A stretch of DNA of 64,000 nt from DASUPK01 sp963843085 (GTDB lineage Bacteria > Actinomycetota > Thermoleophilia > Solirubrobacterales > 70-9): assembly GCA_963843085.1 (NCBI GenBank), contig CAWJJG010000011.1:558001-622000 (forward strand). The letters are read 5' to 3'. Positions 50,387 through 59,655 of the stretch are shown in pieces; the stretch's first letter is position 1; each line of letters starts with the position of its first letter. A program made the position numbers and the translations under genes. The notes below the pieces were generated by a model. It saw only the letters and a program-made list of their open reading frames with translations. It did no database searches and was not told the DNA's origin.

Positions 50387-50782
50387 ATGGAGCGACGCGA
50401 GGGCATCGACGCCCCTGACCAGCAGGCGATGGCCGCGTTCGCGAGCCGCGCCTCCGAGGGCCCGGTCTACATGCTCAACCTGCTCGAGTTCGTGCCCGAC
50501 GGCGGCGCCGAGCGCTACGCGGAGTACGGCACCGCCGTGGCACCCCTGCTCGAGCGGGCCGGCGGCAAGCCCGTCTTCGCGGGCCGGCCGGCGGAGCAGC
50601 TGATCGGCGAGGGCTCATGGGACATGGTCCTCGTCGTCTCCTATCCGACGCGCCAGGCGTTCATCGACATGGTCTCCTCCCCCGAATACCAGGAGATCGA
50701 GCACCTGCGGAGCGAGGCCCTGGCGCGGTCGGAGCTCCAGGCGATGGACGCGTTCGACGCGACCGAGCTGCCCGGCGGCTAG
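50387..50782 (+). CDS. DUF1330-like protein
   Basis: 131 residues. EGPVYMLNLLEFVPDGGAERYAEYGTAVAPLLERAGGKPVFAGRPAEQLIGEGSWDMVLVVSYPTRQAFIDMVSSPEYQEIEHLRSEAL (cited in part) is a dimeric alpha/beta-barrel (ferredoxin-like) domain of the DUF1330 kind. Function unknown. Its stop overlaps that of the convergent rlmB gene at 50779-50782 (CTAG). Confidence 0.85.
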   Translation: MERREGIDAPDQQAMAAFASRASEGPVYMLNLLEFVPDGGAERYAEYGTAVAPLLERAGGKPVFAGRPAEQLIGEGSWDMVLVVSYPTRQAFIDMVSSPEYQEIEHLRSEALARSELQAMDAFDATELPGG

Positions 50783-51444
50783 CCGGAGCGCTGGCGGCGG
50801 GCCTCGAAGAGGATCACGGCCGCGGCCACGGAGGCGTTGAGCGACCCGACCCTGCCGGAGATGGGGATCGAGACGAGCTCATCGCACGAGCCGGCAACCC
50901 GCTGCCTGATGCCCTTCCCCTCCGATCCGAGCACGAGCACCGCCCGGCCCGTCCACTCGACGGCGGTGTAGAGCTTCTCGGCGCCCGCATCCGCGCCGTA
51001 GATCCAGGCTCCCGCCTCCTTGGTCTCACCGAGCCAGTCGGCCAGGTTCCTGACGCGCGCGACCGGCAGGTGCTCGACGGCGCCGGCCGAGGCTTTACAC
51101 GCGGCAGGCGTGACCGAGGCCGCCCGCCGCTCCGGGATCACCACCCCGGCCGCTCCGGCCACCTCCGCGGCCCTGCAGACGGCGCCCAGGTTGTGGGGGT
51201 CCTGAATCTGGTCGAGGGCCACGACCAGCCCCTGTCCGTCGTCGTCATCGAACAGGCGACTCGGGTCCGCATAGGGATAGGGGTCGACCTCGGCCACGAT
51301 CCCCTGGTGGTCACGGGATCCGCAGAGTCGCTCCAGCTCCTCCGCCGCCGTCTCCGGCGCCCGCCAGACCCGGTAGACGCGGCGCCGGCCCCGCTCGGCC
51401 TCGGCAACCGGTCGCCGCCCGTAGATGCGCTCCCGGTCGGTCAC
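50779..51444 (-). CDS. rlmB: SpoU-family 23S rRNA (guanosine-2'-O)-methyltransferase RlmB-like
   Basis: 221 residues. N-terminal substrate-binding domain (IYGRRPVAEAERGRRRVYRVW) and a SPOUT trefoil-knot domain with the three motifs ALDQIQDPHNLGAVCRAAE, VLGSEGKGIRQRV and IPISGRVGSLNASVAAAV. It is slightly shorter than typical RlmB (about 245) because of a compact linker. It follows cysS by 2 bases on the same strand, a common actinobacterial pair. Confidence 0.93.
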   Translation of the reverse strand: MTDRERIYGRRPVAEAERGRRRVYRVWRAPETAAEELERLCGSRDHQGIVAEVDPYPYADPSRLFDDDDGQGLVVALDQIQDPHNLGAVCRAAEVAGAAGVVIPERRAASVTPAACKASAGAVEHLPVARVRNLADWLGETKEAGAWIYGADAGAEKLYTAVEWTGRAVLVLGSEGKGIRQRVAGSCDELVSIPISGRVGSLNASVAAAVILFEARRQRSG

Positions 51445-51446
51445 CG

Positions 51447-52796
51447 CTAGCGGCGCCGCACGAGCCTGGCGCCCCCCGCCTCGTCGCGGACCTCCCAGCC
51501 CATCTCCGCGAGCTGGTCGCGCAGCGAGTCGGCGCGCTCGAAGTCCTTGCTCTGCCTCGCCTCCTGGCGCTCGGCGAGCAGCTGCTGCGCCTCGGCCGGC
51601 GCCTCCGAATCGCCCTCGAGCAGGGACTCGAGGCCGAGCAGGGGGAGCAGCTCCGCCAGCACGCCGCGGGCCCCGGGCAGCTCCCGCCTGTTGCCCTCGG
51701 CGACGATCTCGAAGAGCACGGCGTAGGCCTGAGGGGTGTTGAAATCGTCGGCGAGGGCATCGAGGAAGGCCTGGCGGCGATCGGCCAGGAACTCGTCCGG
51801 TTCCCCGGTTGGCGCGTCCATCAGGTAGTTCCGGATCCGGTCCACCCGGGCCGCCGCCTCGGCGAGCTGCTCACCGGAGAACGCAAGCGGTTGGCGATAG
51901 TGCCCGGAGCCGAGATAGGCGACCACGGTCTGGCCGCCGTAGCGGTCGACGGCCTCGGAGAGCTGGAAGATGTTGCCGACCGACTTCGACATCTTCTCCT
52001 CGTCGATCTGGACCATCCCGTTGTGCATCCAGATCTCGGCGAGGGGAACGCCCCGCGCCGCCTCGGTCTGGGCGATCTCGTTCTCGTGGTGGGGAAAGAC
52101 CAGGTCGATGCCGCCCCCGTGGATCGCGAAATCTGGGCCGAGCTCCTTCTCCGACATCGCGGAGCACTCGATGTGCCAGCCAGGTCGGCCCTTCCCCCAG
52201 GGCGAGTCCCAGGCGGTGTCCTCATCCGCCTTCTGCCCCTTCCAAAGGGCGAAGTCGAGGCGGTCCTCCTTGAGCGAGGCGGTGCCCGCCTCCTCCCCCT
52301 GGTCCATCTGGTCGGTGTCGCGGTTGGAGAGCTTGCCGTAGCCGTCGAAGCTCCGGACCCGGAAGTAGACGTCGCCGTTCGCCTGGTAGGCGTGGCCCGC
52401 CTCGACCAGCGCCTCGATCAGGGAGACGATCTCGGCGATGGTCTCCGTGGCCAGCGGCTCGGCGTCCGGCCGGCCGAGGCCGAGAGCTTCGGTGTCGGCG
52501 ATGTAGGCGGCCGTCATCTCCTTCGCGTACTCGGCAGACGGCTTGCCGGCCTCGCGCGCGGCGTCGTAGATCTTGTCGTTGATGTCGGTGACGTTGATGA
52601 CGAGCTTGGCGTCGAGGCCCTGGTGATCGAGGAAGCGCTTCAACAGGGTGAAGATCACGAAGGGGCGGGCATTCCCGATGTGGATCCGCCCGTAGACCGT
52701 CGGCCCGCAGGCGTAGATCCCGACCTGGCCGCCCTCGCGGGGCTCGAGCTCGCGGGTCTCGCCGCTGAGCGTGTCCTGGATGCGGATGCCTGCCAT
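51447..52796 (-). CDS. cysS: Cysteinyl-tRNA synthetase
   Basis: 449 residues. Class I motifs HIGN (in GRIHIGNARPFV) and KMSKS (in EEKMSKSVGN) are intact, as are the zinc ligands in ACGPTVYG, HIECSAMSEKELG and HENEIAQTEA. The ATG starts MAGIRIQDTLSGE. The ispD, carD and ispF genes that often precede cysS in actinobacteria are about 7-11 kb to the right here instead. Confidence 0.97.
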   Translation of the reverse strand: MAGIRIQDTLSGETRELEPREGGQVGIYACGPTVYGRIHIGNARPFVIFTLLKRFLDHQGLDAKLVINVTDINDKIYDAAREAGKPSAEYAKEMTAAYIADTEALGLGRPDAEPLATETIAEIVSLIEALVEAGHAYQANGDVYFRVRSFDGYGKLSNRDTDQMDQGEEAGTASLKEDRLDFALWKGQKADEDTAWDSPWGKGRPGWHIECSAMSEKELGPDFAIHGGGIDLVFPHHENEIAQTEAARGVPLAEIWMHNGMVQIDEEKMSKSVGNIFQLSEAVDRYGGQTVVAYLGSGHYRQPLAFSGEQLAEAAARVDRIRNYLMDAPTGEPDEFLADRRQAFLDALADDFNTPQAYAVLFEIVAEGNRRELPGARGVLAELLPLLGLESLLEGDSEAPAEAQQLLAERQEARQSKDFERADSLRDQLAEMGWEVRDEAGGARLVRRR

Positions 52797-52866
52797 GCCC
52801 GCGGATGCTATTCGGGCGCTGAATTACGCATATTCCGCGCTGATTCCGGAAAAGAGGACAAAATCA

Positions 52867-54249
52867 ATGACCGGGAACAACCGTTCGGGGCGGTACCCTG
52901 AGGCGGCCTTGACTCAGGCACCGCTTGAGCATCAGCGCCTTCGTGCAGTGGAGGATGCGTTCGCGTCGCTTCCCGAACGCTACCTGGGAGCCGATCCCGG
53001 GTTCCGCGCGAACTTCCGCATCGAGCTGGACGACCTCGGGCTGAGCTGGCAGGTCGAGATGGACGAGACTGGCTGCGAGGTGAGCGCCGCGCCGGGCAAC
53101 GACCCCGACGTCGTCATCGGCACCGACGCCGCGACCTGGCTGGAGCTGCGCGAGGGACAACTCTCCGGAATGGACGCCTTCCGCTCGCGGCGCCTCTGGG
53201 CGCGCGGCAACCTCGACCTAGCCGTCGCCTTCGAGGGCTTCTTCAGGCTTCCCAACGGCAGGCCCCCGCTCCTTCGGATCCACAAGGTTCAGGCCGGCAA
53301 GGCGGAGATCTCGTCCCTGACCGCGGGCGACGGCATCGAGACGGTGATCCTGATCCACGGCCTCGGCAGCAACAAGACCAGCTTCTTCGAGACGGTCTCG
53401 GCTCTGACGCCGGAGTACACGGTTCACGCGATCGACCTGCCCGGCTTCGGCTCCTCGTCCAAGCCATTGCGCGCGCCCTACGACGCGGCCTGGTTCTCGC
53501 GGGCGGTGACCCGCTTCATGGACGCGCAGGGAATCGGCCGGGCGCACCTGGTCGGCAACTCGCTCGGCGGACGGGTCGCGATCGAGGTTGGGCTTCGCGA
53601 GCCCGAGCGGGTCCGCAGCCTCAGCCTGCTCTGTCCGTCGATGGCGTGGCGGCGTCGCCGGCATTTCGTGCCCCTGGTGAAGCTCCTGCGGCCGGAGCTC
53701 GCCGCCATCCCCCATACCTTCGGCGACGTCCTCGTCCGCCAGCAGTTCTGGAGCATGTTCTCCAGGCCCGAGCGCATCCACCCCTCCGCCGCCGATGTCG
53801 CGGTCGAGGAATTCCTTCGCACCTATCGCTCCGTCAACGCCCGCGTGGCCTTCCATGCCGCCGCACGCCACATCTACCTGGAGGAGCCCAACGGCCCGAA
53901 GGGCTTCTACACCCGCCTCCGGGAACTGGAGCCGCCGGCGCTGTTCGTCTGGGGAGACGAGGACCCGCTCGTCCCGTTGGCCTTCTCCCGCTACGTCCGC
54001 GACGCGCTGCCCAACGCCAAGCAGGTTGTCCTCGAGCAGTGCGGGCATGTGCCGCAGGTGGAGCATCCCATGGACGCGAACGCCCTCGTCCACGACTTCA
54101 TCGGCCACGCCCAGGCTTCGACCGCTGAGCGTGCGGCGAAGCGACTCGGCCGTGCGGCCCGCCGGCTTCAGGTCCGGATCAACGGCAACGGGACGGTCCC
54201 CGGCGCCGCCAGGGCCAAGGGGCCGGAGCTCAGCGTCGACGCGGCCTAG
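52867..54249 (+). CDS. SCP2-like domain fused to alpha/beta hydrolase
   Basis: 460 residues from ATG 52867. Residues 15-135 have an SCP2-like sterol/lipid carrier pattern (LPERYLGADPGFRANFRIELDDLGLSWQVEMDE, DVVIGTDAATWLELREGQLSGMDAFRSRRLWARGNLDLAVAFEGFFR, cited in part). From residue 150 an alpha/beta hydrolase follows: VILIHGLGSNKTSFFETVSAL, DLPGFGSSSKP, nucleophile elbow GNSLGG, acid in WGDEDPLVP and His in CGHVPQVEHP. The catalytic triad is complete. It may hydrolyse lipid-like substrates held by the SCP2 part; this is inference. The upstream 70 bases are AT-rich. Confidence 0.87.
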   Translation: MTGNNRSGRYPEAALTQAPLEHQRLRAVEDAFASLPERYLGADPGFRANFRIELDDLGLSWQVEMDETGCEVSAAPGNDPDVVIGTDAATWLELREGQLSGMDAFRSRRLWARGNLDLAVAFEGFFRLPNGRPPLLRIHKVQAGKAEISSLTAGDGIETVILIHGLGSNKTSFFETVSALTPEYTVHAIDLPGFGSSSKPLRAPYDAAWFSRAVTRFMDAQGIGRAHLVGNSLGGRVAIEVGLREPERVRSLSLLCPSMAWRRRRHFVPLVKLLRPELAAIPHTFGDVLVRQQFWSMFSRPERIHPSAADVAVEEFLRTYRSVNARVAFHAAARHIYLEEPNGPKGFYTRLRELEPPALFVWGDEDPLVPLAFSRYVRDALPNAKQVVLEQCGHVPQVEHPMDANALVHDFIGHAQASTAERAAKRLGRAARRLQVRINGNGTVPGAARAKGPELSVDAA

Positions 54250-54259
54250 CCGCCCTGCG

Positions 54260-56737
54260 CTAGCCCAGGTTCTCGTCGACCGGTCCCGGGCGGCCGACGT
54301 GGAATCCCTGCGCGTAGTCCACTCCCTGGGCGCGGAGATCTTCGAGCGTCCCCTCGTCCTCGACGAACTCGGCGATCGTCTGCTTGCCGAGCCCCCGCGC
54401 CATGTGGACGATCGATTCGACGACGAGGCTGTCGGCCTGGCTCCGCGGGCTGCGGACAAAGTCCCCGTCGATCTTCAGGAAGTCCACTGGGATGTGCTTG
54501 AGGTAGTAGAAGGAACCGAAGCCGGCTCCGAAGTCGTCCAGCGCAAACCGGCAGCCGAGGTCACGCAGTGCCTCGGCGAAGCGCCTCGCCTGGTCGATGC
54601 TCGCGATCGCGGCGGTCTCCGTGATCTCGAAGATCAGGCGGTTCGGCTCCACGCCTGACTGCTCGAGCTCGCCCTTGACCAGCCGCAGCAGCTGCTCGTC
54701 GCCGGTCGAGCGGCCCGAGAGGTTCACCTCCAGGCAGACGCCGGAACGCGCGGCGAGCAACTCGATCGCCTGGGCCACGACCCAGCGGTCGATCGCGTGG
54801 ATGAGTCCGAGGCGCTCGGCGTCGCCGAGAAATGCATTCGGAGGAATCAAACCGTCGTCGCCGCGCATCCGGACGAGCAGCTCGCTCTGGGTGACCTCGC
54901 CGCTGGAGAGCTCGAGGATCGGCTGGCAGTGCAGCTCGAAGCCATCCTCCTCGAGCGCGGTCCGGATCCGGTGCTCCCACCCGCGCCCGCCGGCAGGGCC
55001 TGAGTGCCGGTCATCCGGGTCCAGGAAGGTGATGCGGTCCCGGCCCGACTCCTTGGCGTCGTACATCGCACGATCGGCGTCGGCCATCAGCTCGCCCGGG
55101 TTCGACGCCTCGTGGTCGATCACGACGCCGCCGATGCTGGCCGTCATCCGGACCGGCTGGCCCTCGACCTGGGGGGTATAGGCACGCACCTGCTCGAGCA
55201 GGTCCTGAGCGACGGTCCGGGCATGGTCCTCGCGGGCGTTGCGAACGAGGATCGCGAATTCGTCTCCGCCCAGCCGGGCCAGCACATCGGAGCGGCGGAG
55301 GCGGCTCTGGAGGAGGTTCGAGACACCGCGCAGCACCTCGTCGCCGGCGCCATGGCCGAATCCGTCGTTGACGTACTTGAAGTTGTCCAGGTCGAGGACG
55401 AGGACGGCGCCGGAATGGTCGTAGCGCTGGCCCGTCGCGAGCTCCTCGGCGAGCTCCTCCTCGAAGCGGTAGCGGTTGTACAGCCCCGTGAGGGGATCGT
55501 TGTTGGCGAGCTGCTTGAGCTGGGCCTCGAATCGCTTCCGCTGCGTGATGTCGCGCGCGATGGTCGAGATGCCGATGACCTCGTCGTCCGAGTTCCGGAG
55601 CGGCGAGATGGTCACCGAGACGTCGATGAGCGACCCGTCCTTCCGCACCCGCCGCGTCTCGTAATGCGCGACCCGCTCCCCGGCGAGGGCGCGCTGCAGC
55701 CTCTCCCCCTCCTCGGCGCGTTCCTCCTCGCAGATCGTCAGGCCCCAGTCCTGCCCGAGTGCCTCCTCCTCGGGGTACCCGTAGAGAGCCTCCGCGCCCG
55801 GATTCCAGCTCGTCACCTTCCCGCCGAGCGAGCGGGTGATGATCGCGTCGTCGGAGGAGAGCACGACCGAGGCCAGCATCGCCTGGAGCTCCTCCGCCCG
55901 CTTCTCGGCGGTCACGTCCTCGCATACGCCGAGCATCCGAATCGGATTGCCCTCCGGGTCGACGATCACCTCGCCCTGGGTCCGCATCAGGAACTCAGAC
56001 CCGTCGGGACGCGTCGCCCTCTTGACGTCCTCGAAGGCCTGATGGTCCGCGAATGCCCTGCGATTGCGCTGGTCGACGTCCTCCCTGTCATCCGGGTGAA
56101 TCCGCTCCAGGAACCGCTCATACGTCGGCTGCATCTCACCCGGCTCGAGGCCGTAGATCCGGAAGAGCTCGTCCGACCAGGTCACCTCGTTGGCCACGAT
56201 GTCCCACTCCCAGCTGCCGAGGCGCGCGAGCCGCTGGGACTCCTCCAGCCTGTTCTTGGTGCGGCGGAGCTCGGCCTCGACCTCCCTGCGGTCGCTGACG
56301 TCTCGCACGATGGCGATCACGAACACCTCGCCGTTGGCGCTCAACGGGCTGAGGCTGATCTCGACGGGGAACTCGCTGGCGTCCTTGCGACGGCCGCTCA
56401 GCTCCTGGCCCTCGCCCATCGGGCGCACGCGCGGCGCACCCTGGTAGCCCTCGCGATGCCCTCGGTGCCGGTTCCTCGCCGCCGGGGGGACGAGCATCTC
56501 CACCGGCTGGCCCACGAGCTCATCCCGGCTGTAGCCGAAGAGCTCCTCGACGCGCAGGTTCGCGAGCGCGATGTCCCCGGATCGATCGACCCCGAGAATC
56601 GCATCGGGCGCCGCCTCGAGCAGGCCCGCGGCGGTGTCGGTTCCGACCACCGGCCAGGAGAATTCGGACCGCCCATCGGCGGCCGCCGCCTCCCCCCTAC
56701 GATGTTCGGCCGAGGCAGCCGAGCCCGGATCTTCCAT
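54260..56737 (-). CDS. Triple-PAS GGDEF-EAL cyclic-di-GMP enzyme
   Basis: 825 residues: PAS-1 (35-155), PAS-2 with PAC (165-285), PAS-3 (285-410), GGDEF (415-575) with intact GGDEF in RLGGDEFAIL and I-site RRSD five residues earlier, then EAL (590-820). The EAL signature is SELLVRM, so ELL as in the hydrogenase-linked protein at 11625-13463. Other EAL residues are kept (EVNLSGR, EITETAA, DDFGAGF, LKIDGDFVR, AEFVEDE, AQGFHVGRP). No membrane segment. It resembles the hydrogenase-linked protein closely in GGDEF-EAL, so they are likely paralogues. Confidence 0.93.
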   Translation of the reverse strand: MEDPGSAASAEHRRGEAAAADGRSEFSWPVVGTDTAAGLLEAAPDAILGVDRSGDIALANLRVEELFGYSRDELVGQPVEMLVPPAARNRHRGHREGYQGAPRVRPMGEGQELSGRRKDASEFPVEISLSPLSANGEVFVIAIVRDVSDRREVEAELRRTKNRLEESQRLARLGSWEWDIVANEVTWSDELFRIYGLEPGEMQPTYERFLERIHPDDREDVDQRNRRAFADHQAFEDVKRATRPDGSEFLMRTQGEVIVDPEGNPIRMLGVCEDVTAEKRAEELQAMLASVVLSSDDAIITRSLGGKVTSWNPGAEALYGYPEEEALGQDWGLTICEEERAEEGERLQRALAGERVAHYETRRVRKDGSLIDVSVTISPLRNSDDEVIGISTIARDITQRKRFEAQLKQLANNDPLTGLYNRYRFEEELAEELATGQRYDHSGAVLVLDLDNFKYVNDGFGHGAGDEVLRGVSNLLQSRLRRSDVLARLGGDEFAILVRNAREDHARTVAQDLLEQVRAYTPQVEGQPVRMTASIGGVVIDHEASNPGELMADADRAMYDAKESGRDRITFLDPDDRHSGPAGGRGWEHRIRTALEEDGFELHCQPILELSSGEVTQSELLVRMRGDDGLIPPNAFLGDAERLGLIHAIDRWVVAQAIELLAARSGVCLEVNLSGRSTGDEQLLRLVKGELEQSGVEPNRLIFEITETAAIASIDQARRFAEALRDLGCRFALDDFGAGFGSFYYLKHIPVDFLKIDGDFVRSPRSQADSLVVESIVHMARGLGKQTIAEFVEDEGTLEDLRAQGVDYAQGFHVGRPGPVDENLG

Positions 56738-56793
56738 GACCCAGCCGCAAGTGTCGCAGGAAGCGGCCTTCGCGGCCGGATGCCACGTCCCAG

Positions 56794-57954
56794 CTAGTAC
56801 GTGCGCAGCCGGCGACCGCGGACGTAGCGGGTGCCGGCGGGCTCGCCGGGAGGCGATCCGTCGGGGATCGGCGCATCGTCCGCCTGTGAGTCGGGCACCT
56901 CGGGCTCGTCAGGGACGGAGCCCGTGAGCGCCTCGCTCCGGGCCCTCTCAACCTTTTCCTGCACCTCCTGCTCCGCGCGCCGCCGAGCCGCCTCGACCCG
57001 CTCGTCGGCCTCGCGCTGGAGCTTGACGGCTTCCTGGCCGAGCGTGGCCTCGGCCTCCGCCCGGGCGCGCGCCTCGGCCTCCTTGGCGACCCGGTCGGCC
57101 AGCCTGCGCACCCGATCCTCCGACTCGCGGCGGGCCTCGTCGGCCGCCTCGCGAATCCTGCGGTCCATCTCGCGCCGAAGTCGCTCGACCTCGGTCTTCT
57201 CGCCCTCGGTCGCGGCCTCAGAGCGCTCCTCGGCAGCGATCGCACGCTGCTCGGCCTCGTTGAGGCGACGCTGCAGGTCACCGAGCCGATCCTCGGCCTC
57301 GTCGGCCCGCTCGACGGCCTCCCTGGCGCCGTTCTCGGCGCGCTCTCGGGCGTCGGCGATCGCAGCCTCGGCGCGCTCACGAGCCTCCTCTTCGAGGCGC
57401 GCGATCGCCTCCGCGGCGCTCTTCCTCGACGCGTCTCGCTCCTGCTCAGCCTCGATCGCGCGCGCCTCGGCGCCCTTCACGGCCTCCTCGAGCTTGCCGA
57501 GCTCGTCCTTGGCTCGCTGCTGCGCGGCGGTGGCGTGAGCCTGGAGCTGGGCCGTCCGCTCCTCGGCTTCCCGTACGCGCAGCTGCGCGTCGGCCAGCGA
57601 GGTCTCGAGGGCGGTCGAGCGGCGTTCGGCGCCCGCGGCGGCCTGCGCCGCCTTTCGGATCGCTTCGCGGGCCTTGGCGGTCATGCGCTCCTCGATCTGC
57701 TTGGCGTGCTCGATCGCCTCCCGGGCACGCACACGCGCCTCCTCAGCGGCCGCCGAGGCGAGGATTGCGTCGTTTCGGGCCCGCCCCTCACGGTCACGCA
57801 GCTCCGAGATCAGCTCGGACGCCTTGGAGCGGAACCGGTCGGTGGCGGCGCGGGCCTCGTCGATCTCGGCGCGGATCTCGTCGGCGGCAGCGGGAGACCC
57901 TGCGTCCCGCCCTTCCGCGTCACCGATCGGCTCCAAGCTCTCCGTGTCGGACAA
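56794..57954 (-). CDS. Long coiled-coil protein
   Basis: 386 residues, of which 25-330 are almost continuous coiled coil rich in Ala, Glu and Arg (for example EARERAEAAIADARERAENGAREA). The C-terminus is a Pro/Asp-rich tail ending GTRYVRGRRLRTY. No signal peptide or membrane segment. DivIVA-like or scaffold roles are possible, but no DivIVA N-terminal motif is seen. It is followed by the triple-PAS gene after 56 bases on the same strand and preceded by an acyl-CoA synthetase gene. Confidence 0.8.
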   Translation of the reverse strand: MSDTESLEPIGDAEGRDAGSPAAADEIRAEIDEARAATDRFRSKASELISELRDREGRARNDAILASAAAEEARVRAREAIEHAKQIEERMTAKAREAIRKAAQAAAGAERRSTALETSLADAQLRVREAEERTAQLQAHATAAQQRAKDELGKLEEAVKGAEARAIEAEQERDASRKSAAEAIARLEEEARERAEAAIADARERAENGAREAVERADEAEDRLGDLQRRLNEAEQRAIAAEERSEAATEGEKTEVERLRREMDRRIREAADEARRESEDRVRRLADRVAKEAEARARAEAEATLGQEAVKLQREADERVEAARRRAEQEVQEKVERARSEALTGSVPDEPEVPDSQADDAPIPDGSPPGEPAGTRYVRGRRLRTY

Positions 57955-57979
57955 GCTGCGCGCCCTTCCTGTGGTCGAG

Positions 57980-59644
57980 TCAGTCGGCGGGCTGGTGTTC
58001 CGCCAACTCGCGCTTCAGGACCTTACCCGTCGCGTTACGCGGAAGCTCTTCGACGAACACGACCTCGCGCGGCACCTTGTAGCGGGCCAGATTCGCCTTG
58101 ACGTGGTCCTTGAGCTCCTCCTCGCCGACGTCCGCCCCTTCCTCCTTGACGACGAAGGCGCGCAGCCGCTGGCCGAACTGCTCGTCCTCGACGCCGATCG
58201 CGGCCGCCTCGTGGACGGCCTCATGATCGGACAGCAGGTCCTCGACCTCGCGGGGAAAGACGTTCTCGCCGCCGGAGACGATCATCTCGTCGTCGCGGCC
58301 GTCGATGAAGAGCCGCCCGCCGTCATCGAAGTGCCCGACGTCGCCGGAGGAGAGCAGGTCGCCGAGCTGATCCTTGCCCCCTCCCCCCGTGTAGCCCTCG
58401 AAGGCCATCTGGTTGCCGATGAAGATCCGCCCAGTCTGGCCCGGCTCCACGTCGTTGTCGTCCTCGTCGACGATGCGGATCACGGTCCCCCGTGGCGGCC
58501 GGCCCGCCGTGCCCGGCGCGGCGCGCATGTCCTCGGGCGTCGCCACCGTCGCCCAGGCCACCTCCGTCGACCCGTAGAGGTTGTAGAGGTTGTCGCCGAA
58601 CTGGTCCATCCACTTGGTGGCGAGCTCGCCCGGGAGCGCGGAGCCGCTTGCGGCGGTGACCTCGAGGGCCGAGAGGTCGTAGCGTCGCTTGACCTCGTCG
58701 GGAAGGGCCAGGATGCGCTGCATCATCACGGGGACCACGGCGAGGACCCGCGCGCGGTGCTCCGCCGTGGCCTGCAGGGTGTCCTCGGGGTCGAACTTCG
58801 CGCGGAGGACCATGGTCGCCGCCGTCGGCAGGCTGAGCATGAAGTGCAGGAAGCCCCACGAGTGGAAGAGCGGAGCGGCGATCATCACCGTCTCGCCGTA
58901 GCGGCGCGGGATCTTGGAGAAGAGGGCGGCCAGGGCGCTCAACCCCTCGGGCTGGCTGCGCTGCGCCCCCTTCGGGGTCCCGGTCGTCCCCGACGTCAGG
59001 ATGATGTAGCGGCCCTGCTCGGAGGGCGGCTCGATCTCGTCGCCGTGGGAGCCGGAGATCAATTGCTCGAGCGTCGTCTCGTCCGTGCCCTCCTTCTGCT
59101 CCCAGGCGACGAACCGCCGGACGTTCTTCGCCACCCCGGAGAGCAGGTCGGTGAACTCCTGGTCGTAGATCAGAACCGCCGGATCCTCCCGCTCCATGAC
59201 GTCGGAGAGCTGCGGGCCGGCGAATGCGGTGTTGAGGTAGAGAGCGACCGCGCCGAGCTTCGCGCACGCCATCGTCGCCTCGATGAAGTAGCGGTGGTTG
59301 CGGCACATGATCGCGACGCCATCGCCCTCCTCGACCCCCTCGTCCCGGAGGGCACGTGCCAGGGCGTTCGAGCGCCGGTGCGTCCGCTCCCAGGTCAGGC
59401 TGCCCGCCTCGTCGATGATCGCGATGTGGTCGGGAACGGTGATCGCATTGGAGGCAGAGCCGAGAGCCGGCGAGGCTCCCAGGCGGAGGTAGCGCTCGGC
59501 CACGCGCGCCAGCTTGTCCGGGCGCATCAGCCGGACCAGGCCGACGTCGTTGAAGGTCCGCAGCTCGAAGACTGCGTCGCCGAGGGCGGCCGGCAGCCGT
59601 ATGGCAATTCCGGTCAGCCCGTCTCTAAGCCGATCCTGCGCCAT
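57980..59644 (-). CDS. Acyl-CoA synthetase (AMP-forming)
   Basis: 554 residues from MAQDRLRDGLTGIAIRLP; longer upstream frames are Arg/Gly-rich shadow. ANL-superfamily motifs: ILTSGTTGTPKGAQRS (P-loop), LYGSTEVAWATVATPEDM, and the C-terminal DDEMIVSGGENVFPREVEDLL with catalytic Lys in PRNATGKVLKREL. It activates a carboxylic acid with ATP and CoA; chain length cannot be read. It lies 11 bases after ispF on the same strand. Confidence 0.94.
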   Translation of the reverse strand: MAQDRLRDGLTGIAIRLPAALGDAVFELRTFNDVGLVRLMRPDKLARVAERYLRLGASPALGSASNAITVPDHIAIIDEAGSLTWERTHRRSNALARALRDEGVEEGDGVAIMCRNHRYFIEATMACAKLGAVALYLNTAFAGPQLSDVMEREDPAVLIYDQEFTDLLSGVAKNVRRFVAWEQKEGTDETTLEQLISGSHGDEIEPPSEQGRYIILTSGTTGTPKGAQRSQPEGLSALAALFSKIPRRYGETVMIAAPLFHSWGFLHFMLSLPTAATMVLRAKFDPEDTLQATAEHRARVLAVVPVMMQRILALPDEVKRRYDLSALEVTAASGSALPGELATKWMDQFGDNLYNLYGSTEVAWATVATPEDMRAAPGTAGRPPRGTVIRIVDEDDNDVEPGQTGRIFIGNQMAFEGYTGGGGKDQLGDLLSSGDVGHFDDGGRLFIDGRDDEMIVSGGENVFPREVEDLLSDHEAVHEAAAIGVEDEQFGQRLRAFVVKEEGADVGEEELKDHVKANLARYKVPREVVFVEELPRNATGKVLKRELAEHQPAD

Positions 59645-59655
59645 CCCGGAAGAGC

